A stretch of DNA of 64,000 bases from Thermus parvatiensis. Lineage in GTDB: Bacteria; Deinococcota; Deinococci; Deinococcales; Thermaceae. The notes beneath the pieces were generated by a model. That model was not told the DNA's origin. It saw nothing but the letters and a program-made list of their open reading frames with translations, and did no database searches. Below, in pieces: positions 35,526-44,661 of the stretch; position 1 is the stretch's first letter; each line of letters opens with the position of its first letter. The translations under genes were made by a program, and so were the position numbers. Location: positions 1,240,001-1,304,000 of the forward strand of contig NZ_CP014141.1 in assembly GCF_001535545.1 (NCBI RefSeq), written 5' to 3'.

Positions 35526-35530
35526 GCTGA

Positions 35531-35537
35531 TAGAATA
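35531..35537. promoter_or_regulatory. Back-to-back -10 boxes sharing five bases
   Basis: TAGAAT (35531-35536, + strand) and TATTCT (35537-35532, - strand) overlap almost completely. Each ends exactly 6 nt from its start codon (ATG 35543 and ATG 35525). Both messages would be leaderless, and polymerase could not occupy both promoters at once. Confidence 0.6.
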
Positions 35538-35542
35538 CGCCC

Positions 35543-37466
35543 ATGCGGAGCTTCTGGCCTCTTTTGCTCCTCCTCGCCCTGGGGGTAGGCCTCGGCCAGC
35601 GCCTCGTCCTGCCGGAGGGGGCCGTGGCGGGGGGCCCCTCACCCTCTCGGGAGAAGGGCTTCCCGACGGGCGCTACCCCCTGGCCCTGGAAGGCCCCGGG
35701 GGCAGCCGGGTGGAGGAGGTGGAGGTCCAGGGAGGGAGGTTCGCCCTCCCCCTCACCCTCGAGGCCCCCGGGGAGTACCGGGTGCGGCTCAACCTGCCCT
35801 CGGGCGCCCTGGAGGGGCGCTTCCTCCTCCTCGCCCCCACGCCGCCCGAGCTCACCCCCGAGGGACTCAAGCTCCCCTGGGGGCTCCTCCCCCTGCCCCA
35901 GGGCCCCTGGGTGGGCCCCCTGGTGGAGGGGGACCGGGTCTACGTGGCCCAAGGGCTCCTCGTGGTGGAGGCGGGCCTTAAAGAGGAGGCGGTTCGCTAC
36001 CACTTCGCCCCCGCAAAGGTCCTCGCCCTCCGCCCGGGCCCCGAGGCCCTCCTGGAGGGGGAGCGGGTCCTGCCCATCCCCTTTCCCCCGGTCCCCTTCC
36101 AGGGCAAGGAGGAAGACCTAGAGGCCCTAAGGCCCCTCCTCCTGGCCCTGAACCCCCCCAGGCCCTGGCCCTACTTCGCCTACTGGGCCCTCCCCCGGAG
36201 ACCCTGAGCGAGGAGGACCTCGCCGCCTACGGCCAGGACCTCCGGGCCCGGGGCCACCGGCCCGAGCTTCCCTTCGGCCAGGAGGGCGTCCTGCGGATGG
36301 CGGAGGCGGCCCGCGCCCTCCTCGGCGAGGACCCCGCCCGGGCCAAGGCCCTGACCCTCGCCCTCCTGCGCTACACCCCCCTCTTCCCCGGCTCCGAGGC
36401 CTTCTTCCAGGAGATGGCCGAGGCCCTCGAGGCCCAGGGGGAGGTGGCCACCGCCCTCCGCCTGCGCGAGGCCCTAGCCCTTTCCGCCCCCTGGAGGCCG
36501 CCGGACCTGGGCTTCCTCGCCCCCGCCTTCTTTGTCCTGGGGACGGCGTACCTGGCCCTTTTCCTCTACCTCTTCCTCTTCTACCTGCCCGCCCAGCTCA
36601 AGGACCTGAGGCCCATCGGCGGCTACCTGGGCGGGTTCTTCCGCCACCCCCTCCTGCGCCTGCGCCACCTCCACCTGGCCTACGCTGGCCTAGGGGAAAG
36701 GCTCCTCGCCCTCCTCCTCTTCCTCGCCACCCTCGCCGCCCTCCTCCTCTACGGCCTGGACGCCAAGGCCCGGGCCGCCCTCTGGGCCCCGCCCCTGGAC
36801 CAGGGGACCCTCTTCACCCCGGCAGCCCAGGCCTGGGCCCGGTCCCTGCCCCCCACCCCCGGGGCCAAGGCCCTCCAGGGGTACACCCTCCTCCGGGACA
36901 ACCCCACCCAGGCCCGGGCCCTGCTCAGGGAAGGGGCGCCCCTGCCCTTCGCCCTCGCCCTCTTGGGGGAGAAGGAGCTCGTCCTGGCCTACGAGAAGGC
37001 CCCTTGGTCCGGCCCGGTGCGAAGCCTCCTCGGCCTCGGCGCCGACCCCTGGGGACCACGGGAGCCCGCCCCCACCCTCCGCACCCTCTACACCCTCCTC
37101 CTCGAGGCGGAGGCGCGGCGCCTGGCCGAGGACCCCTGGCGCGGCTTCTCCCAACTCCCCCTCCCCCTTCCCGAGGGGTACCGGGCCTGGGCCTTCGCCG
37201 CCCTCCTCCTCCTCGCCCTCTACCACCTCCTCACCCTCTTCCTCCCCAGAAGGCAAGGCCAGCCCTCCCCCGCCTACGCCCTCTTCCTCCGCCTCCTCCT
37301 CCCGGGAAGCCTCGGCCTGGGCGGAGGGCTTGGGGTGGTCCTTTTGCTTCTCGCCGCCTACGGCCTGTGGGCCCTTCTCCAAGACCAGGGCTACCTCTAC
37401 CTCGCCGCGGCCTACGGCCTCCACCTCCTCCTCGTGCTAAGCTCAAGGGCCTGGAGGCGCGCATGA
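35543..37466 (+). CDS. Large hypothetical membrane protein, two frameshifts
   Basis: It starts with a signal peptide (MRSFWPLLLLLALGVGLGQ). An extracytoplasmic beta-rich region follows (LEGPGGSRVEEVEVQGGRFALP, LEAPGEYRVRLNLPSG), possibly Ig/carboxypeptidase-regulatory-like. After that come a TPR-like alpha segment and about five transmembrane helices in the C-terminal half. Single bases are missing around 35629-35638 and 36192-36196; corrected length is about 641 aa. The architecture recalls BatD/protease-associated membrane proteins, but I cannot assign a family. It overlaps the following aldolase gene (ATGA). Confidence 0.65.
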
Positions 37467-38314
37467 TCCTGCCCCCCATCCCCACCCCCTTTGACCGGGA
37501 AGGAAGGCTGGATGAAGAGGCCTTCCGGGAGCTGGCCCAGGCCTTGGAGCCCCTGGCGGACGGCCTCCTCGTTTACGGCTCCAACGGGGAAGGGGTCCAC
37601 CTCACCCCCGAGGAAAGGGCCCGGGGCCTCCGGGCCCTTAGGCCTAAGAAGCCCTTCCTCGTGGGCCTCATGGAGGAGACCCTGCCCCAGGCCCAAAGGG
37701 CCCTCCTCGAGGCCCAGGAGGCGGGAGCCCTGGCCCTCCTCGCCACCCCACCCCGCTACTACCACGGAAGCCTGGGGGAGGGGCTTCTCCGCTACTACGA
37801 GGCCCTGGCGGAGAGGACGCCCATTTTCCTCTACCACGTGCCCCAGAACACCAAGGTGGACCTGCCCCTCGAGGCGGTGGAGGCTCTGGCCCCGCACCCG
37901 AACGTCCTCGGCATCAAGGACTCCAGCGGCGACCTCAGCCGGATCGCCTTCTACCAGGCCCGCCTCCGGGAGTTCCGGGTCTACACCGGCCACGCCCCCA
38001 CCTTCCTCGGCGCCCTAGCCCTTGGAGCGGAAGGGGGGATCCTGGCCGCAGCCAACCTCGCCCCCCGGGCCTATAGGGCGCTTTTGGACCACTTCCGCCA
38101 GGGAAGGCTCGCCGAGGCTCAGGAGCTCCAGAAGAAGCTCTTCCCCCTGGGAGACCTCCTCGCCAAGGGCGGGGTGCCCCTCCTAAAGCAGGCCCTCCGG
38201 CACCTGGGCCTCCCCGCGGGCTACCCCAGGCCCCCCTACCCGGCGGAAAGCCCCCTTTGGGAGAGGTTCCTCCCCGTCCTGGAGGGCCTAAAGGAGGAGG
38301 GATGGGTCCTCTAG
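37463..38314 (+). CDS. DapA/NAL-family class I aldolase (dihydrodipicolinate synthase-like)
   Basis: The 283-aa TIM-barrel enzyme has the family Tyr in FLYHVPQNT and the Schiff-base Lys in VLGIKDSSGD. VYGSNGEGVHLTPEER lies near the N-terminus. The family includes DapA, N-acetylneuraminate lyase and keto-deoxy-sugar or hydroxy-oxoglutarate aldolases. Thermus makes lysine by the alpha-aminoadipate route, so a DapA role is unlikely. ATG 37463 overlaps the stop of the membrane-protein gene. Confidence 0.85.
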   Translation: MILPPIPTPFDREGRLDEEAFRELAQALEPLADGLLVYGSNGEGVHLTPEERARGLRALRPKKPFLVGLMEETLPQAQRALLEAQEAGALALLATPPRYYHGSLGEGLLRYYEALAERTPIFLYHVPQNTKVDLPLEAVEALAPHPNVLGIKDSSGDLSRIAFYQARLREFRVYTGHAPTFLGALALGAEGGILAAANLAPRAYRALLDHFRQGRLAEAQELQKKLFPLGDLLAKGGVPLLKQALRHLGLPAGYPRPPYPAESPLWERFLPVLEGLKEEGWVL

Positions 38315-38975
38315 CGCGAGGGCTTGGGCTTCTCCTCCTCGGCCTTCTGGCCCTCGCCGCCTGCGCCCCAAGGCCCCTTCCGCCCGAGGCCCGTTACCTC
38401 GGGGCGGAGATCCGGGGCCTAGAGCTTTCCCCCGAGCCCGCCCTGCTCCTCGCCGTGCGGGTCGCCTTCAAGAACCCCAACCCCTTTCCCCTTCCCCTCG
38501 CCACCTTCGGGACGCGGCTTCGGGTGGGGGAGGTGAGGGTGCCCCTGGACCTCACCCTCCCCCCGGGGAAACCGAGGCCTCCCTTCCCGTGCGCCTCACC
38601 CCGAAGGAGGCCCTGGCCACCGCCTTGGCCCTCCTCTCCCGGGAAGGGGCGGAGGTGGCCCTGGAGGGCCGAACCTTGAGCCAAGACCTCACCTTCTTCA
38701 AGGCCCGCCTCGCCTTCCCCCTGGAGCCCGTAAGGGTACGCCGGGCCGGGGTCAACCTCTTCCTGGAAAACCCTAACCCCATCCCCTTTCGGGCGGAGGG
38801 CACCCTGGTCCTTCTGGGCCAGCGCCTCCTGGTGCGGGCGGACCTCCCGGCGAAGGGGGAGGCGCGGGTCCAGGTGGTGGGCCTGAGGCCCGGGCTTGAG
38901 CGGGGGAGGGGACGGCTGGAGCTTCGCCTCGAGGTCCCCGGCTTCCTCAGCCAGACCCTGGTCCTGGACCTCTAA
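38302..38975 (+). CDS. LEA-14-like lipoprotein, one frameshift
   Basis: Lipoprotein signal with lipobox LAAC (Cys21). It contains two related repeats (AVRVAFKNPNPFPLPL and RAGVNLFLENPNPIPF), the N-P-N-P-F/I-P pattern of LEA type 2/WHy domains, which fold as fibronectin-III-like units. The frame breaks at 38559-38568 (CCCCCCGGGG); one added base gives a protein of about 224 aa. A strong AAGGAGGAGGG precedes ATG 38302. The function may be envelope stress protection; this is inferred from the family. Confidence 0.75.
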
Positions 38976-39340
38976 AGGCGGAAAGCCAGGGGGAGGAGGG
39001 CCCCCAACGTGGTGCGCACCTCCCCTTCGGGCCCGTGGAGGACCACCTCCACCTCCGGCCCCCCGAACTCCATGAGCACCTGCCGGCACCCCCCGCAAGG
39101 GGGGATAGGCCCCTTGGGGCTATAGACGTGCACCCGATCCAGGCGGCGCTTCCCCGCGAGGACCATGGCCGCCACGGCGTTCCTTTCGGCGCACTGGGAG
39201 AGGGGGAAGGAGGCGTTTTCCACGTTGACCCCGAGGAACACCTCCCCTTCCGCCTCCACCAGGGCCACCACGGGGAAGCCCGAGTAGGGGGCGTAGGCCC
39301 GCCCCACGTGGGCCTGCAGGATCTCCCTAACCCTCTCCAT
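38972..39340 (-). CDS. cdd: Cytidine deaminase
   Basis: The 122-aa homotetrameric-type deaminase converts cytidine/deoxycytidine to uridine/deoxyuridine for pyrimidine salvage. Zinc ligands are Cys50, Cys82 and Cys85, with catalytic Glu52 (SQCAER and PPCGGCRQ). The family start (APYSGFPVVAL) is present. It overlaps the upstream CorC-like gene by 14 nt and meets the LEA lipoprotein gene end-to-end. Confidence 0.94.
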   Translation of the reverse strand: MERVREILQAHVGRAYAPYSGFPVVALVEAEGEVFLGVNVENASFPLSQCAERNAVAAMVLAGKRRLDRVHVYSPKGPIPPCGGCRQVLMEFGGPEVEVVLHGPEGEVRTTLGALLPLAFRL

Positions 39341-40661
39341 GCTCCACCAGTCGCTCCACCCGCACCCGCTCGATGCGTCGCTGGTCTGCGCTTTCCACCA
39401 CGAAGCGGAAGCCCTGCCACTCCACGCTCTCCCCCACGCTGGGGATCCGCCCGAAGAGGGCGTAGAGGAAGCCGGAAAGGGTGTCGTACTCCCCCTCGGG
39501 GAGCTCCACCCCCAGGGCCTCGGAGACCTCGTCTATGGGAGTCTGAGCCTGGATGGACAGCGAACCGTCCGGGAGGCGCCGGATGGCGGCGTCCTCGGGC
39601 TCGTCGGTCTCGTCGTAGATCTCCCCCACGATCTCCTCTATCACGTCCTCGAGGGTCACGAGGCCCGCCGTGCCCCCAAACTCGTCCACCACGATGGCCA
39701 TGTGCACCTTGCGGCGCCTGAGCTCCTTGAGAAGGCTCCAGGCGTCCATGTTCTCGGGGACGAAGTAGGGAGGGTGGGTGATGGAAGCCACGGTGCGTCC
39801 TTTCAAGTCCTCCTCGCAGTAGTAGTCCAGGAGGTCCTTGGCGTAGGCCACGCCCACGATGTGGTCCACGCTCTCCCGGTAGACGGGCACCCGGCTGTAG
39901 CGGTGCTCCCGGTAGAGGGCGAGGAGGTCCTCCAGGGTGGCCTCGTCCTCTATGGCCACCATCTCCACCCTCGGGGTCATGATCTCCCGCACCGGGGTCT
40001 CCTCCAGCTCCAGGATGGAGTGGATCATCTCCTCCTCCTGGGGCTGAATGGCCCCGGACTCCTCGGCCCCCGCCAGGATGAGCTTAAGCTCCTCCTCGGA
40101 GACCAAAGGGGTGCCCCGGGGCTCCAGGCCGAGGAGGCGGAGAAGCCCCCCGGAGACGAGGCTGAAGAAGCGCCCCACGGGGTAGAAGAGGACGGAGAGG
40201 CCGTAAATGGGCCAAGCGGCCAGCCGGGCGATGGCCTCCGCATGGTGGACGGCGAGGGACTTGGGGGTGATCTCGCCGAAGAAGAGGATGAGGAAGGTCA
40301 TCGCCCCCGTGGCCACCCCCACGCCCGCGGAGCCGAAGGCCTGGGTGGCGAGCTCCGTGACCAGGGCAGTGGCGGCGATGTTCACCAGGTTGTTGCCCAC
40401 GAGGATGGTGGTGAGGAAGCGGGTGATGTCCTCGGCAAGGAGGCGGAAGGGACCGTTTTTGCTCTCGGCGAGCTCCTTCAGCTTCCACGGGTAGAGGGTG
40501 GTGATGGCCGTCTCGCTTGCGGAGAAGAAGGCGGAAAGGGCAAGGAGGAGAACGAGGACCGCCCAAAGCCACGGGTTTTCCGGGGAAGCCGCCTCGCCTT
40601 GCGCCAAAGCCGGGGTACCGAGGGCCAAAAGAAGAAGCCACCGACTCGGAGGACGATCCAT
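39327..40661 (-). CDS. CNNM/CorC (HlyC) family transporter-associated protein
   Basis: The 444-aa membrane protein has an N-terminal signal-like helix and a DUF21/CNNM domain with four helices (ALSAFFSASETAITTL, ILVGNNLVNIAATAL, FGEITPKSLAV). Two CBS domains (IMTPRVEMVAI ..., ... DEFGGTAGLVTLEDVIEEIVGEI) and a CorC_HlyC domain follow. The family is implicated in Mg or Na/Mg transport. TAGAAT lies 12 nt and GGAAGG about 6 nt before ATG 40661. Confidence 0.92.
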   Translation of the reverse strand: MDRPPSRWLLLLALGTPALAQGEAASPENPWLWAVLVLLLALSAFFSASETAITTLYPWKLKELAESKNGPFRLLAEDITRFLTTILVGNNLVNIAATALVTELATQAFGSAGVGVATGAMTFLILFFGEITPKSLAVHHAEAIARLAAWPIYGLSVLFYPVGRFFSLVSGGLLRLLGLEPRGTPLVSEEELKLILAGAEESGAIQPQEEEMIHSILELEETPVREIMTPRVEMVAIEDEATLEDLLALYREHRYSRVPVYRESVDHIVGVAYAKDLLDYYCEEDLKGRTVASITHPPYFVPENMDAWSLLKELRRRKVHMAIVVDEFGGTAGLVTLEDVIEEIVGEIYDETDEPEDAAIRRLPDGSLSIQAQTPIDEVSEALGVELPEGEYDTLSGFLYALFGRIPSVGESVEWQGFRFVVESADQRRIERVRVERLVEHGEG

Positions 40662-40781
40662 ACGCCTTCCGCCATTCTACACCAGGCCCGCCGCCACGTA
40701 CCCCAAAGGGTCTCCCGCGGCCCTCGCCCGGGCATCCCACGGGGCGAAACCCAGGCGCGCACAAGGCGGGCAGAGGTTGTC

Positions 40782-40810
40782 TTGACTAAATAGTTGACTT
40801 GACTTAACCT
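40782..40810 (+). promoter_or_regulatory. marR-RND operon promoter with three TTGACT repeats
   Basis: -35 TTGACT (40782-40787), a 17-nt spacer and -10 TAACCT (40805-40810) lie 9 nt before ATG 40820. Two further TTGACT copies (40794-40799 and 40799-40804) fill the spacer. The repeats are a plausible binding site for the adjacent MarR protein. I see nothing else in the 158-bp gap. Confidence 0.7.
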
Positions 40811-40819
40811 TTTCCCGGT

Positions 40820-41254
40820 ATGAACGGACCACCGCCCCCCCTGGTCCAGGAGCTGGCGGCGTTGGGGTACGCCTTGACCCACGCCCTCTACACCGAGGCC
40901 AAGGAGCTCCTCGTCAAGGAGGGCCTCTCCCCGAGAAAGGCCCACCTCCTCGGCCTTCTGGCCAAGGGGGTGGACCTCCCCTCCCAGCTCGCCGAGCTCC
41001 TCGAGGTCCACCCCTCCCAGGTCTCCCACCTCCTCGCCGCCCTGGAGGAGGAGGGCCTGGTGGAGCGGAGCCCCGACCCCCAGGACCGCCGCAAGGTGAA
41101 ACTCTTCCTCACGCCCAAAGGGCGGGAGGCGGCGGCCCGGGCCGAGGCGCTTTGGCTCGCCGTCTTCGGCCGGAGGCTTGCCCGCCTCTCCCCGGAGGAG
41201 CAGGCCGCCTTCCTCCGGATCCTGCGCAAGCTCACGGAGGTGGAGGATGCGTAG
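40820..41254 (+). CDS. MarR-family transcriptional regulator
   Basis: The 144-aa winged-helix regulator has recognition region DLPSQLAELLEVHPSQVSHLLAALEEEGLVER and wing PDPQDRRKVKLFLTPKGRE, preceded by a helical dimerisation segment. It is the first gene of the RND pump operon and overlaps the next gene by 8 nt, so it probably represses its own operon until bound by a ligand. The ATG is 9 nt from the -10 and has no Shine-Dalgarno, suggesting a leaderless message. Confidence 0.88.
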   Translation: MNGPPPPLVQELAALGYALTHALYTEAKELLVKEGLSPRKAHLLGLLAKGVDLPSQLAELLEVHPSQVSHLLAALEEEGLVERSPDPQDRRKVKLFLTPKGREAAARAEALWLAVFGRRLARLSPEEQAAFLRILRKLTEVEDA

Positions 41255-42511
41255 GCTTCTCCTCCTTCCCCTCCTCACCCTCCCCGCCTTGGCCCAGTCC
41301 GCCCTAAGCCCACTCAAGGACCACCCCCTCCTCAAGCAGGCGGAGGCCTACCTCCTCGCCGCCCGCAAGTCCCTCGAGGCCCAGGCCGCCCCCCTCGCCC
41401 TGAACGTCCAGGGGAACTACCTCCGCTACGGCTACACCTGCGAGCCGGAGGCGGTCTGCACAAGCCTCCCCGAGTCGGCCCAGAGCCTCACCCTCGCCCT
41501 CGTCCTCACCCCCTTCCCCTTCGGGGAGGTGGCGGACGGGGTGGAGCGGGCCCAAATCGCCCTCAGGCGGGCCGAGCTCGCCTACCGCAAGACCCGGGCA
41601 GGCCTCGAGGCCCAGGCGGTGGCCGCCTACGGCCGCTACCAGGAGGCGAGGCTCGGCGTGCGGATCGCCGAAAAGGGCCTGGAGCTGGCGCGAAAGGCCC
41701 TGGAGGCCGCCAGGAAGCGCCAGGCGAACCCCAAGGAGCTCAGGGAGGCGGAGCTCGCCCTGGAGGAGGCGCAAAACCGCCTGGAGGAGGCGCAGAGGGG
41801 CCTCGCCCTCGCCCTGGAGGCGGCCCGGGACCTGGTGGACCCGGAAGCCCCCCTGCCCCCATCCCCGAACCCAAGGGGACGACCCCCTTGAGCCTGGAGG
41901 AGGCCCGCCTGAACCTCCTGGAGGCCCAGATCGCCTTGGAGGCGGCGCAAAGGAGCCTCCTCCCCACCCTCCAGGGGAGCTACACCCGCTACCCCAGCGG
42001 CAACGACACCCTAAGCCTCTCCCTCTCCAGCAAGACCCTTCAGCCCACCCTGGCCTACACCCGCCAGAACCCGGCCCAGGCGGCCACCGCCCTGCCCGGG
42101 GGCGGCCGCTACCGGGCCACGGAGGAGCTTCGGCTAAGCCTCTCCCTCACCCTCTCCCCCGGCCTCTTCGCCGCCCTGGAGGCCGCCCAGGCCCAGGCCC
42201 GGGGGGCGGAGGAGGCCTTCCTCGCCGCCTCCCGCCAGGCCCGCCTGCAGGAGGAGAGCCTCAAGGCGGGCCTTTTGGGCGCCCGGTCCGCCCTGGCCCT
42301 GGCGCAAAGCCGCAAGGCCTCCGCGGAAAAGGCCCTGGAGGAGGCAAAAAAGCGCCTCGCCCTGGGGCTGGAAAGCCCCCTCGGGGTCCTGCAGGCCGAG
42401 CTCAACCTGCTCCAGGCGGAGCTCGGCCTCCTCCAGGCGGAAAACAACCTCAGGAACCGGCTTATGGAGCTTTACCAGTTCTACGGAGAGCTTTTGGAGG
42501 TGAACCCGTGA
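41247..42511 (+). CDS. TolC-like outer membrane factor 1, one frameshift
   Basis: Signal peptide (MRRLLLLPLLTLPALAQ), then long Ala/Leu/Glu/Arg-rich coiled coils typical of the OEP/TolC alpha barrel. Beta-rich parts (GSYTRYPSGNDTLSLSLSS) could line the outer-membrane barrel. A one-base loss in the C-run 41856-41860 splits it; corrected length is about 421 aa, normal for TolC proteins. It overlaps marR and the second factor. Exports drugs or metabolites with the MFP and RND proteins downstream. Confidence 0.82.
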
Positions 42512-43479
42512 AGAAGCCCCTCTTCGCCCTCGCCCTTGGCCTCACGGCCCTGGGGCTCGCCCAGCCCCTGCCGGAGGCCCTCAAGAAGGCCCAGGAAGCG
42601 CCCGCCGTGGTGAACGCCCGGCTCGAGGTCCAGGCCAAGGCCCGGGACCTGGACCGCACCCTGAAGGACCCCTTGCGCACCGCCTTGGACGAGCTCCAGG
42701 CCCGCCAGGCCCTGGAGCTCGCCGAGGCCAGGCTCCGCCGCGCCCTGGCCCAGGCGGAAAACGAGATCGTCGCCGCCTACACCCAGGTCGTGGAGGCGAG
42801 GCTCCAGGTCCGGGTCCTGGAGAAGGCCCTGGAGGTGGCGGAGCTCTCCCTCAAGGCCACGGAGGTCCGGGTGAAGGGCGGCGGGGCCACCAGCCTGGAC
42901 CTCCTCGAGGCCCAGAACCGGGCCCAGGAGGCCCGGAAGAACCTGGACCAGGCCCAAAGGGCCCTGAAGAGCGCCCAGGCGCAGCTCGCCAACCTCGTGG
43001 GCCCCTGGGAACCCGAGCCCGTGGCGGACCTCCCCGGGCTCCCCGAGGCCGGGCTCGTGGAAACCCTCCTGGAGGAGAACGCCGACCTCCTCCAGCTCCG
43101 CCACTCCCTCGCCCTCCTTAAGGCCCAGCGGGCCCTATTGGACGAGAGCTTCGCCGCCCGCAAGGACATTGACGCCCTGGAGGACCAGATCGCCGCCCTC
43201 GCGACCCAGCTGGACGGCGCCGCCTCCTCCCTCCGGGTGGGCCTGGAGGCCCGCTTCCGCGGGCTTCCTCCCCTCCTCGAGGGGGTGCGCCGGGCGGAGG
43301 AGGCCCTGGAGGCGGCGAAGAAGCGGTACGAGGCGGAAAGGGCGCGCTTCGCGGCGGGGCTCGCAAGCCGCCTCGCCCTCCTCCAGCAGGAGCTCAACCT
43401 CCTGCAGGCGGAGCTCGCCCTGGAGCAGGCCAAGCACGCCTACCTCAAGGCCTACTACGGCCTCCTCGCCACGAGGTGA
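42508..43479 (+). CDS. TolC-like protein 2 (short outer membrane factor)
   Basis: A signal peptide (MKKPLFALALGLTALGLAQ) is followed by about 300 residues of heptad-like coiled coil. The repeats resemble those of the preceding gene (ATSLDLLEAQNRAQEAR; LALLQQELNLLQAELAL). At 323 aa it is shorter than canonical TolC and seems to lack clear barrel strands. It may be a partner subunit or a periplasmic helical component rather than a full channel. GTG 42508 overlaps the previous stop. Confidence 0.75.
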   Translation: MKKPLFALALGLTALGLAQPLPEALKKAQEAPAVVNARLEVQAKARDLDRTLKDPLRTALDELQARQALELAEARLRRALAQAENEIVAAYTQVVEARLQVRVLEKALEVAELSLKATEVRVKGGGATSLDLLEAQNRAQEARKNLDQAQRALKSAQAQLANLVGPWEPEPVADLPGLPEAGLVETLLEENADLLQLRHSLALLKAQRALLDESFAARKDIDALEDQIAALATQLDGAASSLRVGLEARFRGLPPLLEGVRRAEEALEAAKKRYEAERARFAAGLASRLALLQQELNLLQAELALEQAKHAYLKAYYGLLATR

Positions 43480-43482
43480 GCC

Positions 43483-44661
43483 ATGAAGCGCCTCCTCGTC
43501 TTCCTCCCCCTCCTCCTCCTCGCCTGCGCCCCCAAGCCGGAGGCGGAGGCCCCCCAAACCACCGCCCCCCTCCGCGCCCAGGTGCGGACCCTCAAGGCCG
43601 AGCCCGGCCTCCTCACCCGGGAGGCCCGGGCCTCGGCGGGCGTGGTGGCCGAGAAGGAGAGCCTGGTGGCGGCGGGGGCCTCGGGCCGGGTGGTCCGGAC
43701 CCTCCCCGCGGGCACCCGGGTGCGGGCCGGGGAGGGGGTGGTCTTCCTGGACCCCGCCCCCTTCCAGGAGGCCCTGGCCCAGGCCAAGCTCGCCCTGCGC
43801 CAGGCCGAGGAGAACCTGGCCCGGGCCGAGGCCCAGGCGGAGGGAAACCGGAAGGCCCTAGAGGCCCAGCTCGCCGCCGCCGAGGCCCAGCTCGCCGCGG
43901 CCAGGCGCCGCTACGAGGAGGGGAAGGCCCTCCTCGCCCTGGGCGCCCTGGCCCCCCTTGAGCTCAAGGGCCTCGAGGCCCAGTACCTCCAGGCGCAAAG
44001 CGCCTACGAGAACGCCAAGGAGGCCCTGGCCCGCCTGGAAAGGGAGGACGACCTCCGCCTCCTCAGGCTCCAGGTGGAGGCCGCCCGCCTCCAGGTGCAG
44101 CAGGCGGAGCGGAACCTCAAGGAGAGCGTGGTCCGGGCCCCCTTCGCCGGGGAGGTGGTGGAGGTCTACGTGAAGGAAGGGGAGTTCGCCGGGGCGGGGA
44201 GCCGGGCCTTCCGCCTGGCCACCACCGACCGCCTCCTGGTCAAGGTCTACCTCCCCCCCGAGCGGGCGGCCGCCCTCACGGAGGACACGGCCTTCCGCGT
44301 CCGCCAAAACGGCAAGGAGGTGGAGGCCCGCCTCCAGGCGAAAAGCGACCTCCCCGGGCAGAACCGCCTGGTGGAGGTGACCCTGAGGCCCACAGGCCCC
44401 CTCCTCCCCGGGGCGGCGGAGGTGCGCTACCCCGAGGTCCTGGCCGAGGGCCTCCTGCTTCCTGCGGGGGCGGTGCGGACCGAGGACGGTGAGGCCTTCG
44501 TCTACGTGGTGGAGGAGGGCCGGGCGCGGAAGCGGCCCGTCCGGCTCCTCGCCCAGGAGGGAGGCCAGGCCGCCGTGGCGGGACTTGAGGCGGGGGAGGC
44601 GGTGGTCTACCCGGTGCCCGAGGGACTGGAAGACGGCGACCCCGTGGAGGTGGTGCCGTGA
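43483..44661 (+). CDS. RND efflux periplasmic adaptor (membrane fusion protein)
   Basis: The 392-aa lipoprotein has lipobox LLLAC with Cys15. The MFP plan is complete: lipoyl half-motifs (EKESLVAAGASGRVVRTLP ... APFAGEVVEVYVKEGEF), an alpha-helical hairpin (about 90-210) to dock the TolC factor, and beta-barrel and membrane-proximal domains. It links the RND pump to the outer-membrane factors. GTGA overlap with the pump gene. Confidence 0.9.
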   Translation: MKRLLVFLPLLLLACAPKPEAEAPQTTAPLRAQVRTLKAEPGLLTREARASAGVVAEKESLVAAGASGRVVRTLPAGTRVRAGEGVVFLDPAPFQEALAQAKLALRQAEENLARAEAQAEGNRKALEAQLAAAEAQLAAARRRYEEGKALLALGALAPLELKGLEAQYLQAQSAYENAKEALARLEREDDLRLLRLQVEAARLQVQQAERNLKESVVRAPFAGEVVEVYVKEGEFAGAGSRAFRLATTDRLLVKVYLPPERAAALTEDTAFRVRQNGKEVEARLQAKSDLPGQNRLVEVTLRPTGPLLPGAAEVRYPEVLAEGLLLPAGAVRTEDGEAFVYVVEEGRARKRPVRLLAQEGGQAAVAGLEAGEAVVYPVPEGLEDGDPVEVVP

